Source: CAWBCR01 sp963787375
GTDB taxonomy: Bacteria; Chloroflexota; Anaerolineae; Aggregatilineales; UBA3940
Assembly: GCA_963787375.1 (NCBI GenBank)
Contig: CAWBCR010000008.1
Coordinates: 1 to 64,000, forward strand
DNA length: 64,000 nucleotides
Reading direction: 5' to 3'
In this document: in pieces, positions 34,647 through 44,419 of the stretch
How positions within the stretch are numbered: position 1 is the stretch's first letter
Layout of the letters: each line of letters opens with the position of its first letter
Translations under genes and position numbers: made by a program
Notes under the pieces: generated by a model
The model's input: the letters and a program-made list of their open reading frames with translations, nothing else
Databases searched by the model: none
Told to the model about the DNA's origin: nothing

Positions 34647-36334
34647 TGCGCGAGATACTCACCCGGCGGCTCAGCTTCGTCGGGTTTCTGCTGCTGACCT
34701 TTACCGCGCTGATCGTCTACCGGCTGGTGTCGCTCCAGTTCGGCGTCGACACCGCCTTCTTTGCCGAAAAGGCGCTGACCGAGTACCGCGACCAGGTGAC
34801 CATCATCCCGCCGCGCGGCGAGATCTATGACCGCTCCGGCGTGCTGATGGCCACCAACGCCATCGAGTACGAGATCGGCCTGTCGCCGGTGCTGATCCTC
34901 GACCGGCAGAGCACCGCCGATCAGTTGAACCAGGCGACCGGCATCCCGGTCGACGAGCTGCTGAACGATATGTCCGGCCCGCAGCCGTATGTGCTGCTGG
35001 TGCGCCCGGCCCCGGCGTCGATGGGCCAGGCGGTGCTGGCCCTCGGCCTCGACGGCGTGGTCGTGACGCCCATCCCACGCCGCTTCTACCCCCACGGCGA
35101 CCTGGCCTCGCAGGTGCTGGGCTTCGTCGCGCTGGACAACCAGGGCTACTACGGCATCGAGGGCTATTATGACGACATCCTGCAGGGACAGGTGCAGGTC
35201 GAGGAGCAGAGCAACATCCCGTTTGACGTGACCGGCGGGCAGGGCTGGGTGCCGGGCGCGACGCTGTACCTGACCATCGACAGCGAGATCCAGTACCTGG
35301 CCGAAACCACGCTCCAGCAGGCGCTGCAGGACACCGGGGCCGCCAGCGGCACGATCATCATCATGCAGCCCCGCACCGGCGAAATCCTGGCGATGGCCAA
35401 CGAGCCCAGCTTCGACCCCAACCGCTTCGCCTCGACCGACGCCAGCCTGTTCGAGAACCCGGCCATCAACCGGCAGTACGAGCCGGGCAGCGTGATGAAA
35501 GTCGCCACGATGGCCATCGCGCTCGACAACGGCATCGTGACGCCTGACACGACCTACAACGACACCGGCGTGATCGAGGTCGGCGGGGCGGAGATCCACA
35601 ACTGGGACCTCGCCGCGCACGGCATCACCGACATGACCCAACTGCTGGCCAAGTCGCTGAACGTGGGCGCGGCGACGATCAGCGTGCGCATGGGCCCCTC
35701 CATGTTCTACCAGGGGCTTACGGCGTTCGGCTTCGGCCAGCCGACCGGCGTCGATCTGGCTGGCGAGATTAGCGGCTCGGTGAAGCACCCCGGCGACGCC
35801 AACTGGTTCGAGTCAGACCTGGGCACCAACGCCTTCGGCCAGGGGCTGGCGACCACCCCATTGCAGGTGATCACCGCCATCAACGCCGTCGCCAACGATG
35901 GGCTGCTGCTCAGGCCGCGTATCGTCTCCAGGCGCATCAACCCGGACGGCACCGCTATCACCTTCGACACGGACGTGATCGGGCGGGCCATCCGCCCGGA
36001 GACGGCCCACACCTTGAGCACCATGCTGCAAAACGCGCTCAGCCAGGAGGCGTCGAGCGCGCTGGTGCCGGGCTATTCGATTGCTGGCAAGACCGGCACC
36101 GCGCAGATCCCGATCCCCGGCGGCTACGACCCCGACCACACCATCACCAGCTTCGTGGGCTACGGCCCGGTCGACGACCCGCAGTTCATCGTGCTGGTCA
36201 AGCTCGACACGCCGACCTCCTCGCCGTGGGGCTCGCAGACGGCTGCGCCGGTGTTCAGCAAGCTGGTGCAGCGGCTGGTGGTGTTGATGGAGATCCCCCC
36301 GAACTCGATCCGCCTGTCGCAGACCGGTGGATAA
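34646..36334 (+). CDS. ftsI: Class B penicillin-binding protein (FtsI/PBP2 type)
   Basis: Transpeptidase that cross-links septal peptidoglycan. 562 residues: membrane anchor at 10-30, dimerisation domain beginning PPRGEIYDRSG, then the catalytic triad motifs SxxK (EPGSVMK, Ser about 281), SxN (KSLNVG, about 336) and KTG (AGKTGTAQ, about 481). No PASTA repeats. TGATG overlap with the ftsL-like gene, and murF and mraY follow. Division rather than elongation role follows from the context. Confidence 0.9.
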   Translation: MREILTRRLSFVGFLLLTFTALIVYRLVSLQFGVDTAFFAEKALTEYRDQVTIIPPRGEIYDRSGVLMATNAIEYEIGLSPVLILDRQSTADQLNQATGIPVDELLNDMSGPQPYVLLVRPAPASMGQAVLALGLDGVVVTPIPRRFYPHGDLASQVLGFVALDNQGYYGIEGYYDDILQGQVQVEEQSNIPFDVTGGQGWVPGATLYLTIDSEIQYLAETTLQQALQDTGAASGTIIIMQPRTGEILAMANEPSFDPNRFASTDASLFENPAINRQYEPGSVMKVATMAIALDNGIVTPDTTYNDTGVIEVGGAEIHNWDLAAHGITDMTQLLAKSLNVGAATISVRMGPSMFYQGLTAFGFGQPTGVDLAGEISGSVKHPGDANWFESDLGTNAFGQGLATTPLQVITAINAVANDGLLLRPRIVSRRINPDGTAITFDTDVIGRAIRPETAHTLSTMLQNALSQEASSALVPGYSIAGKTGTAQIPIPGGYDPDHTITSFVGYGPVDDPQFIVLVKLDTPTSSPWGSQTAAPVFSKLVQRLVVLMEIPPNSIRLSQTGG

Positions 36335-36520
36335 GAAGCGATTGGCGATTAGCTGTTAGCCGTTAGCCGGAAGTTGGCTCGACAGGTAGAGCCGCACGCG
36401 AGATATTGCGCCGGGGGATCACCTCCCGGCGTCTTTGCGATTCGGGCCGCACCGCGATATGGGCTATAATGCACGCCAGCTTCTTAGCCAATTGCCAACC
36501 GCTAATAGCTGACCGCTGCT
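36335..36520. other. Intergenic region with inverted repeat and -10 box
   Basis: GCGATTAGCTGTTAGCCGTTAGC near 36345 and CCAACCGCTAATAGCTGAC near 36495 are inverted relatives; a third related piece lies at 39020. TATAAT at 36465-36470 may start murF transcription. Confidence 0.45.
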
Positions 36521-37972
36521 ATGGACCTGACGCTTGAATTCATCATCGGCGCGCTGACCGGCGACACGCCCAGCGGCGCGCATCCCATCGACACGATTGT
36601 GATCGACTCGCGCGAGGCCGGGTCGGGCGCGCTGTTCGTCGCGCTGCCCGGCGAGAAAGCCGACGGCCACGACTACGCCGGTGCGGCGCTTCAGGCCGGG
36701 GCCGCCGCCGCCATCGTCGACCGTGACCTCGACCTGCCCTACCCCGCCATCGATCTGCGGGCGGGCGCGCAGCCCCTGCCCGATGGCCCCGTCTTGCTGC
36801 GCGTCGATGACGTGCTGCTGGCCTTGCAGCAGGCCGCGCGACGGTGGTCGCGGCGCTGGCTGGCCCTGCCCGACCACCGCATTGTCGGCATCACCGGCAG
36901 CGTCGGCAAGACGACGACCAAAGAGCTGGCCGCCGATGTGCTCTCGGTGCGCTACCCGACACATCGCAGTGTCAAGAGCTACAACAACGAGATCGGCACG
37001 CCGCTGGCCGTCCTGCACCTGCGCGACACACAGCAGCGCGCCGTGCTGGAGATGGGCTTCTACGTGCCCGGCGAGATCGCCCTGCTGTGCGACATCGCGC
37101 CGCCGCAGGTCGGCGTGCTGACGATGATCGCGCCGGTGCACCTTGAACGCGCGGGCAGCGTCGAGGCCATCGTGCGCGGCAAGAGTGAGCTGGTCGAGGC
37201 GCTGCCGCCTGCCCCGCAGGGCATCGCCGTGCTCAACCGCGACGACGAGCGGGTGATGAGCATGGCAGCCCGCACGCAGGCCGAGGTCGTCACCTACGGG
37301 CTGACGCCGCAGGCCGACCTGTGGGCCGACGGCGTCGAGGCGCTGGGGCTGGACGGCATCCGCTTCTGGCTGCATGGCGGCGAGCGCTTTGGCGCGGAGC
37401 GCTGTGCCATCCGCCTGCCGATCTTGGGCAAGCACAGCGTGCACACCGCGCTGCGCGCAGCGGCGGTCGGGCTGGTCGAAGGGTTAAGCTGGCAGGAGGT
37501 GGCGCAGGGCCTTCAGCAGAGCCGCAGCCACGTGCGCCTGCTGGCCGTTGACGGGCCGAACGGCTCGACCATTCTGGACGACACCTACAACGCCAGCCCG
37601 CCGTCGACCATCGCCGCGCTGAACCTGCTGGACGACCTGCGCGATGGGCGGCGCATCGCCGTGCTGGGCGACATGCTGGAGCTGGGCGCGTACGAGGAGC
37701 AGGGCCACCGTGAGGTGGGCGCGCGCGCGGCGCAGGTCGCCGACCTGCTGCTGACCGTCGGCCAGCGCGGCAGGATCATCGCCGGCGAGGCGCTGGAGCG
37801 CGGCCTGCCGCCTGAGTCAGTGCGCAGCGCCGGCAGCGCCGAAGAGGCCGCCGATTACCTGTTGAGCGTCGTGCAGCCCGGCGATACGATCCTCGTCAAG
37901 GGATCGCGCGCGGTCGGCATGGAGCGGGTCGTGAGCCTGCTGCAGGCCGCTGCGCGCGGAGAGGAAGCCTGA
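36521..37972 (+). CDS. murF: UDP-N-acetylmuramoyl-tripeptide:D-Ala-D-Ala ligase
   Basis: Adds D-Ala-D-Ala to the UDP-muramyl tripeptide in the cytoplasm. 483 residues: N-terminal domain with IDSREAGSGALFVALPGEKADGH (UDP binding), central ATPase P-loop GITGSVGKTTTKE (about residue 123), NNEIGTPLAVL, and C-terminal domain with LDDTYNASPPS and VLGDMLELG. Ends close to mraY. Normal length. Intact. Confidence 0.93.
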   Translation: MDLTLEFIIGALTGDTPSGAHPIDTIVIDSREAGSGALFVALPGEKADGHDYAGAALQAGAAAAIVDRDLDLPYPAIDLRAGAQPLPDGPVLLRVDDVLLALQQAARRWSRRWLALPDHRIVGITGSVGKTTTKELAADVLSVRYPTHRSVKSYNNEIGTPLAVLHLRDTQQRAVLEMGFYVPGEIALLCDIAPPQVGVLTMIAPVHLERAGSVEAIVRGKSELVEALPPAPQGIAVLNRDDERVMSMAARTQAEVVTYGLTPQADLWADGVEALGLDGIRFWLHGGERFGAERCAIRLPILGKHSVHTALRAAAVGLVEGLSWQEVAQGLQQSRSHVRLLAVDGPNGSTILDDTYNASPPSTIAALNLLDDLRDGRRIAVLGDMLELGAYEEQGHREVGARAAQVADLLLTVGQRGRIIAGEALERGLPPESVRSAGSAEEAADYLLSVVQPGDTILVKGSRAVGMERVVSLLQAAARGEEA

Positions 37973-38006
37973 TCGTGCGCCACTCAACCCCGGAGACCAC
38001 TTTTCG

Positions 38007-39017
38007 ATGAGAGGCACCTCACTGGCGCTGGCCATCGGTGGGCTGACGTTCCTGGTGACCGTCATCTGGGGCGAGCCGTTTATCCGCGTCCTGCACATCC
38101 TGGGCGCGGGCAAACAGGTGCGCGCCGAGATCGCCGACGTGCACAGCGCCAAGACCGGCACGCCGACGATGGGCGGGCTGTTGATCGTCATCCCGGTGGT
38201 GCTGATGACGCTGGGCCTGAACGTCGCCAGCCTGGTCAGGCCCGACCTCACCGGTCGCTCGATCCTGGTGCCGCTGGCCGTGCTGGTGTACTTCGGTGGG
38301 CTGGGTGCGCTCGACGACTGGGAGGGCATCCGTGGCACGCACGCCAGAGGCGAGGGCATCCCGGCGCGGCTCAAGTTCGCCGGGCAGGTCATCGGCGCGC
38401 TGGGCACGGCGCTGGTGCTGATGTACGGCCTCGACATCCACTCGATGGCCATCCCCGGCATCCCCTTTAAGTTCGACCTGGGCATCCTGTACATCCCGAT
38501 TGCAACCTTCTGGCTGGTCGGCATGTCGAACGCCGTCAACCTCACCGACGGCCTCGACGGGCTGGCGGGCATCATCACCGCCAGCGCCTTCGCCGCTTAC
38601 GGCGTGGTCGCCATGCTCCAGGGGCAGGTTTACCTGGTGCAGTTTTGCTTCATCCTGGTCGGCGCGTGCTTCGCCTTCCTGTGGTTCAACGCGCACCCGG
38701 CGCAGTTGTTCATGGGCGACACCGGATCGCTGGCGCTGGGCGCGACCCTGGCCACCGTTGCCCTGATGTCCGGCCAGTGGCTGATCCTGCCGATCATCGC
38801 CATCATCCCCGTCGCCGAGACGGTGTCGGTGATCTTGCAGGTGGCCTCGTCGCAGATCAGCCGGCGGCTGCTGGGTGAGGACCGCCGCCTGTTCAAGCGC
38901 GCCCCGCTGCACCACCACTTCGAGTTAAGCGGCTGGAGCGAGACGCAGATCGTGCAGCGCTTCTGGCTGGTCGGCATCCTCGCCGCGCTGATCGGCGTGG
39001 CGCTGGCGCTCCTGTAG
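38007..39017 (+). CDS. mraY: Phospho-N-acetylmuramoyl-pentapeptide transferase
   Basis: Integral membrane enzyme that makes lipid I. 336 residues, about ten membrane segments, with the family motifs KTGTPTMGGLL, DDWEGIR, NAVNLTDGLDGLAG (catalytic Asp) and the HHH loop RAPLHHHFELSGWSE. Starts ATG at 38007, 34 bases after murF. It is the last cell-wall gene before a 22-kb stretch of unrelated genes. Confidence 0.93.
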   Translation: MRGTSLALAIGGLTFLVTVIWGEPFIRVLHILGAGKQVRAEIADVHSAKTGTPTMGGLLIVIPVVLMTLGLNVASLVRPDLTGRSILVPLAVLVYFGGLGALDDWEGIRGTHARGEGIPARLKFAGQVIGALGTALVLMYGLDIHSMAIPGIPFKFDLGILYIPIATFWLVGMSNAVNLTDGLDGLAGIITASAFAAYGVVAMLQGQVYLVQFCFILVGACFAFLWFNAHPAQLFMGDTGSLALGATLATVALMSGQWLILPIIAIIPVAETVSVILQVASSQISRRLLGEDRRLFKRAPLHHHFELSGWSETQIVQRFWLVGILAALIGVALALL

Positions 39018-39117
39018 CAGTTAGCCGTTGGCGATTAGCGCCTGGCTGTGGGACGCCCCCGACACGCCGTGATATCCCCCTCCTTCGCATACTTCTCACT
39101 GCCGTTGGAGCGATCAA

Positions 39118-39591
39118 ATGAAGAAATCAAAGTTCTCACTGACACAACACAAAACCGGGTTTGCAGAGCTTATCGGCGAAACTGACCATAAGACGCTGGC
39201 CGTCTGGGCAATAGATTGTGCGGAGCGTGTTCTGCCATATTTCGAGGAGGAATATCCGCACGATCACCGCCCTCGAAACGCAATCGAGACCCTCCAGGCA
39301 TGGATCGATACCGGGGTGTTCCGCATGGCTGACATACGCGGGGCGTCGCTGGCATCCCATGCGGCTGCCCGCGACGTAGGGCAGGACAACGCGGCCCGCT
39401 CTGCTGCCCGCGCTGCCGGTCAGGCGGTGGCGACGGCGCACGTGCCCACCCATTCGATTGGCGCTGCGATCTACGCCTTGCAGGCCATCCATCGAGCCGC
39501 CGACTCCTCTGACGCCGATGCTGCCATCGCCAGAGAACGAGACTGGCAGGTCCAGCGCCTGCATGAATTGGGAAAAACCGGCGCGCGCTGA
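39118..39591 (+). CDS. Imm-5-like putative immunity protein
   Basis: 157 residues, mostly helical: HKTLAVWAIDCAERVLPYFEEEYPHD-HRPRNAIETLQAW near the start and AARAAGQAVATAHVPTHSIGAA in the middle, the pattern of Imm-5-type immunity domains that I know from polymorphic-toxin loci. No toxin gene is adjacent. Composition is less GC-rich than the neighbours, suggesting acquisition. AGGAG is absent before the ATG; GGAGCG lies ten bases upstream. Confidence 0.6.
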   Translation: MKKSKFSLTQHKTGFAELIGETDHKTLAVWAIDCAERVLPYFEEEYPHDHRPRNAIETLQAWIDTGVFRMADIRGASLASHAAARDVGQDNAARSAARAAGQAVATAHVPTHSIGAAIYALQAIHRAADSSDADAAIARERDWQVQRLHELGKTGAR

Positions 39592-39683
39592 CATTCTCAG
39601 CCAGAACATGGCAGTCAGAAGGGGCACACAGGCTGCGCCCGTCTTCGTTTTGGCAGCGTGACAAAGTGCGGAAATTGGCGACT

Positions 39684-39788
39684 GCCTTTCCCCTCGCCCC
39701 AGGGCCGCTGTGCGGCCCGCAAGCATAAGCGCCGCAGGCGCGTTGCCGGAGAGAGGGTGACCGAGCGTAGCGAGGTCGGGGTGAGGGG
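39684..39788. repeat. Family A palindrome
   Basis: CCCCTCGCCCC, AAGCATAAGCGCCGCAGGCGCG, TTGCCGGAGAGAGGGTGACC, GTAGCGAGGTCGGGGTGAGGGG. The AAGCATAA core matches 1247-1275. Confidence 0.7.
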
Positions 39789-39872
39789 TTTGGCCCACCT
39801 ATGCATTGCGCCGATCCCATGCTACCATCAGGGCAATAACCCATTGTCCGGCTGCCCACAGGGAGTCCGCGC

Positions 39873-40217
39873 ATGTCTGTGATACAGGTCCTCAAGATCG
39901 TCTGCGCCGTCGCCACGATCCTCACCGGGTTGTACGCGCTGATCCGCCCGCGCACCCTCACCGGGTTCACCGGCCTGGAGCCGGTCGGCGGGCGGGGCGT
40001 GACCGAGATCCGCGCTGTGCTGGGCGGCTTGTTTATCGCGCTGGGCGCAGCCCCGCTGCTGCTCAACGCGCCCGATATGTACTTGCTGCTGGGCATCGGC
40101 TACCTGGCGATTGCCGTCACGCGCCTCATCTCGATGTTCGCCGACCAGTCGGTGATCCAGTCGAACGTCATCAGCCTGATTACCGAGATCGTGTTGGGCG
40201 TGATCCTGGTGCTGTAG
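39873..40217 (+). CDS. DUF4345 membrane protein
   Basis: 114 residues, four membrane helices. GVTEIRAVLGGLFIALGAAPLLL with the RAxxGG motif and ITRLISMFAD-type end of the third helix match DUF4345. No function is known for the family. CACAGGGAG stands before the ATG. Single gene. Confidence 0.7.
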   Translation: MSVIQVLKIVCAVATILTGLYALIRPRTLTGFTGLEPVGGRGVTEIRAVLGGLFIALGAAPLLLNAPDMYLLLGIGYLAIAVTRLISMFADQSVIQSNVISLITEIVLGVILVL

Positions 40218-40295
40218 AACGCCGCATTCCGTAGGGGCAGGGCTTGTCCCTGCCCTGATCACCCCTGATCCTTAGACCACGATAGGAGCCACCCT

Positions 40296-41701
40296 ATGCC
40301 CGAACCCGACCCCAAACGGACCGTCTACCCGTACATCCCCAACTCGGTGCCGGAGGTCAAGGCCGCCATGCTGAAGGCCACCGGCGCGAAGCGCGTCGAC
40401 GCCTTCTACGCCGACATCCCCGATAAGCTGCGCCTCAAGCGCCCGCTCAACCTGCCGCAGCCGCTGCTGTCTGAGTGCGCGCTGACGCGCCACGTCGAAG
40501 GCATTCTTGATCAGAACACAAGCTGCGACGAATATCTCAGCTTCCTCGGCGCGGGCTGCTACCAGCACTACGTCCCCGCAGTCTGCGACGAGGTCAACAG
40601 CCGCAGCGAGTTCCTCACGGCCTACGCCGGCGAGCCATACGACGACCTGGGGCGCTTCCAGGCGTTATTCGAGTACGCCAGCATGATGGGCGAGCTGCTG
40701 GAGATGGACGTGGTCAACGTGCCGACCTACGACGGCTATCAGGCCGCGGCGACCGCGCTGCGCATGGCGGCCCGCATGACGGGCCGCCGCGAGGCGCTGC
40801 TGTGCGGGCCGATTAGCGTAGACAAGCTCTCCAAGCTGCGTGACTACTGCGAGCCGGGCATGAGCCTGCAACTGATCGGCGCGGACCCGGCGGCGGGCCA
40901 GGTCGACCTCACGGCGCTGGAAGCAGCCATCTCGACCCAGACGGCGGCGGTCTACTTCGAGAACCCGTCCTACCTGGGCGTGATCGAGACTGAGGGCCAC
41001 GCCCTCGGCCAGGTGGCGCACACCCACGGCGCGGAATGCGTCGTCTATTGTCGACCCGATCACGCTGGGCGTGCTGGTTCCGCCCGCCGAGTACGGCGCG
41101 GACATCGTGTGCGGCGACATCCAGCCGCTGGGCATGCACATGCAGTACGGCGGCGGGCAGGCGGGCTTCATCGCCACGCGTGACGACCCGCGCTACGTGA
41201 TGGAGTACCCCTCGCGGCTGTTCGGCGTCACCCCGACCAGTGTGCCCGGCGAGTACGGCTTTGGCGATGTGGCCTACGAGCGCACCTCGTTCGCCGTCCG
41301 CGAGCAGGGCAAAGAGTGGGTCGGCACGGCGTCGGCGCTGTGGGGCATCACCGCTGGCGTGTACCTGGCGCTGATGGGTCCGCAGGGCATGGCCGAGCTG
41401 GGCGAGGGCCTCATGCAGCGCGCGCGCTACGCCGCGCTGCGCCTCGACCAGATCGAGGGGGTCACGCGCCCCGGCCTGCGCCGGGCTGCACTTCAAGGAG
41501 TTCGTCGCCGACTTCAACGCGGCGGGCCGCACCGTCGCCGAGATCAACGCCGGGCTGCTCGAACGCGGCATCTTCGGCGGCAGGGATCTCTCGCACGAGT
41601 TCCCGTCGCTGGGGCAGTCGGCGCTGGTCTGCGTGACGGAGATCCACACCCAGGCCGACATCGACCGGCTGGCCGAGGCGCTGCAGGAGGTGCTGCGATG
41701 A
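40296..41701 (+). pseudogene. Divergent glycine dehydrogenase subunit 1 (GcvPA-like), two frameshifts
   Basis: PLP-fold protein of about 468 residues: YIPNSVPEVKAAMLKATG, FYADIPDKLRLKRPLNLP, YLSFLGAGCYQHYVPA, VNVPTYDGYQAAATAL, IVDPITLGVLVPPAEYGADIV, QPLGMHMQYGGGQAGFIATR. It keeps the GcvPA frame but has VGTASALWGITAG where canonical GcvPA has ATSNICTNQ. +1 shifts occur near 41046 and near 41476; after the second the frame reads HFKEFVADFNAAGRTV to the TGA at 41699. ATGA overlap with the next gene. Canonical GcvPA splits glycine with GcvPB; no gcvT or gcvH is nearby, so substrate is uncertain. Confidence 0.7.
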
Positions 41702-43285
41702 GGGACATCCGCGCCGAGCGCGTCGACGACGCAGGGCCAGCCGATCCTGCGCCGTTTCCACCAGGCCCGCTGGGACGAGCCGGTCATCTTCGAATTGAGC
41801 GTGCCGGGCGCGCGCGGCGTGCTGCCGCCGCCGGTCGAGGAGGGAATCCGCGAGGCGGCGGGCGACGTGCTGGCCGCGCTGCCCGCCTCGATGCGCCGCA
41901 AAAAGCCGCCCGCCCTGCCGGAGATGGCGCAGCCGCAGGTGGTGCGCCACTATCTGCGCCTGTCGCAGATGACGCTGGGTGTCGACCTGAACGTCGAGAT
42001 CGGCCAGGGGACGTGCACCATGAAGTACAGCCCCAAGGTCAACGACCGGCTGGCCCGCTCCCCGAAGATCGCCGCGCTGCACCCGCTTCAGCCCGAAGAG
42101 ACGGTGCAGGGCATCCTGCGCATCTACTACGAGTTCGAGCAGATGCTCAAGGAGATCTCCGGGCTGGACGCGCTTCAGCCTTCAGCCGGGGGCGGGCTCG
42201 CAGGCGATTTACGCCAACGCGTCCATCGTGCGCGCCTATCACCGCGCCAACGGCGAGGCCGATCAGCGTAACGAGGTCGATCACCACGATCTTCTCGCAC
42301 CCCTCCGACGCCGCCGCGCCGAAGACCGCTCGGCTACAAGGTCATCACGCTGTACCCCGGCGCTGACGGCTATCCCGACCTCAACGCGCTGAAAGCCGCC
42401 GCCTCGGAGCGCACCGCCGCGCTGTTCATCACCAACCCCGAAGACACCGGCATCTTCAACCCCAGGATCGCCGAGTTCGTGAACGTGGTCCACAAAGCGG
42501 GCGGGCTGTGCGTCTACGACCAGGCCAACGCCAACGGCATTTTGGGCATCACCCGCGCCGGCGACGCGGGCTTCGACCTGTGCCACTTCAACCTGCACAA
42601 GACCTTCTCGACTCCGCACGGCACCGGCGGCCCGGCAGCGGGCGCGGTCGGCGCGCGGGCGGCGCTGGCGAAGTTCCTGCCGCGCCCCGTCGTGACCTTC
42701 GACGGGCAGCGCTACCACCTTGACGACGACCGCCCCGACAGCGTGGGCAAGATCCGCCCATTCGTGGGCGTGGCGCAGGTCGTGCTGCGCGCCTACGCCT
42801 GGGTGATGAGCCTCGGCGCGGACGGCCTGCGCGAAGCGGCGGAGGTCGCCGTGCTGAACAACAACTACCTGCTGCGCCTGATGCGCGCTATCCCCGGCGC
42901 GAGCGCGCCCTACGCCAAAGGCCGTCCGCGCATCGAGCAGGTGCGCTATTCCTGGCAGTCGCTCGCCGCAGAAACCGGCCTCACCACCGAGGATATCGGG
43001 CTGCGCGCCGCCGACTTCGGCCTGCACTACTGGACCAGCCATCACCCGTTCGTCGTGCCGGAGCCGGTGACGCTGGAACCGACTGAGTCGCCGTCAAAGG
43101 CGGACCTCGACGAGTACGCGGCGGTCATGCGCTACATCGCCGACGAGGCCCGCCGCGATCCGCAGATCGCGAAGACCGCGCCGCACAACAGCACCGTCCA
43201 CCGCGCCGATCCCTTCCCGCTGGACGACCCAACGCAGTGGGCGATCACCTGGCGGGCGTACAAACGCAAGGTGGCGAAGGGATGA
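41698..43285 (+). pseudogene. Divergent glycine dehydrogenase subunit 2 (GcvPB-like), four frameshifts
   Basis: Partner of the preceding gene, about 528 residues when joined. PQVVRHYLRLSQMTLGVDLN, GTCTMKYSPKVN, HPLQPEETVQGI, VYDQANANGILGI and the PLP Lys in NLHKTFSTPHGTGGP are GcvPB features, and HYWTSHHPFVVPEPVTLEPTES closes the fold. The canonical HGTNPAS is replaced by FSHPSDAAAPKT. Four +1 shifts lie near 41727, 42170, 42279 and 42328, with no nonsense or obvious substitution damage between them. Whether the protein is made depends on whether the insertions are real. Confidence 0.7.
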
Positions 43286-43592
43286 GTCCGCCCGGCAATC
43301 AATTGCCGGGCTGGGTGCGTGCTCGTTGCGCTCGCACGCAGACAAATCGGCTGGAAGCCGATTGAGCCGTTGCCTCGCAGGTCTTGAGTCCGCTGCAGAG
43401 CGGCACCTGTTCCGGGGTCGGCTTTCAGCCGACATATAGGCAAACGCCCGTGGGCGTTTGCACATAGCCGGATGATTGATCATCCGGCAGGCCTGGCAGC
43501 GCGAGAGGCGACCCATGCCGCGCGGCCCACGCTGCACGATAGGGCGACCGGCTGGTCGCCCCTTCTACCACAACACACAAGGAAGGGTTCCC
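43286..43592. repeat. Family B hairpin array
   Basis: Hairpins GCCCGGCAATCAATTGCCGGGC, TCGGCTGGAAGCCGA, GTCGGCTTTCAGCCGAC, CAAACGCCCGTGGGCGTTTG, GCCGGATGATTGATCATCCGGC and GGCGACCGGCTGGTCGCC lie one after another. No gene is seen in this stretch; GGAAGGG before 43593 is the ribosome site of the next gene. Confidence 0.8.
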
Positions 43593-44348
43593 ATGCAAGG
43601 TCTGACCGGCAAACGCGTCTTGATCACCGGCGGCGCGGGCGGCATCGGCGCGGCGGCGGCAGCCCGCTTCCTCGACGAGGGCGCGCGCGTGGTTGTCATC
43701 GAACGGGACGACGCGCTGTGTGAGCAGATCGCGGTGGCGCTGCCGGGGCTGGACGGCACCATCGCGGCGGACGTATCAGACCCCGCCGAGGTAGCGCACG
43801 CCTTCCAGCAGATCGACGCGCTGTGGGGCGGCCTCGACGTGCTGATCAACAACGCCGGGGTCAGCCTGCGCCACCCCTTTGTGGACATCGCCCCGCACGA
43901 GTGGCAGCAGGTGATCGACACCAATCTGAGCGGCGTGTTCTACGTCGCGCAGCAGGCCGCGCGCCGGATGCTCGCGGCGGGGAGCGGCGTGATCGTCAAC
44001 ATGGGCTCGACCAACGGGCTGGTGGGCTATCACCACTATGCCAGCTACAACGCCTCGAAGGCGGGCGTCATCGAACTGACGCGCTCAATGGCGCTGGAGC
44101 TGGCCCCGGCGGTGCGCGTCAACGCGGTGTGCCCCGGCTTCATCCTGACGCCCATGCAGGCCGCCGAGTACACGCCGGAGATGCGCCGCGCCTTCGAGGC
44201 GAAGGTCCCGCTCAACCGGCTGGGCACCCCGCAGGACGTAGCCGCGCTGTTCGCGTTCCTCGCCTCCGACGAGTCGGCGTTCATCACCGGGCAGACCTTC
44301 GTCATCGACGGCGGCGAGATCGCCGGAGGGCTGGCCAGCCAGCCGTAG
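43593..44348 (+). CDS. Short-chain dehydrogenase/reductase
   Basis: 251 residues, classical SDR: VLITGGAGGIGAA, LINNAGVS, VNMGSTNGLVGYHHYASYNASKAG (Ser and YxxxK) and the Pro-Gly motif NAVCPGFILTPM. Ends FVIDGGEIAGG as in 3-oxoacyl-ACP reductase-like members. Start at 43593 has AAGGAAGG upstream. Intact, in contrast to the SDR at 13850. Confidence 0.85.
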   Translation: MQGLTGKRVLITGGAGGIGAAAAARFLDEGARVVVIERDDALCEQIAVALPGLDGTIAADVSDPAEVAHAFQQIDALWGGLDVLINNAGVSLRHPFVDIAPHEWQQVIDTNLSGVFYVAQQAARRMLAAGSGVIVNMGSTNGLVGYHHYASYNASKAGVIELTRSMALELAPAVRVNAVCPGFILTPMQAAEYTPEMRRAFEAKVPLNRLGTPQDVAALFAFLASDESAFITGQTFVIDGGEIAGGLASQP

Positions 44349-44419
44349 GGTTGTAGGGGGTCAAAGGGCCTGTGGCCCCTTGCGGGGGTTCGGGGGCGGA
44401 GCCCCTGGGGAAGGCATCT

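Noticed and set aside
41040..42335. A common slippery heptamer at the +1 sites
   Set aside because: Several sites fit an extra G after a codon ending in C, but with two to four codons of freedom this is expected in GC-rich code; no longer motif is shared.
43286..43592. CRISPR array
   Set aside because: The palindromes differ from one another and no equal-length spacers separate them.
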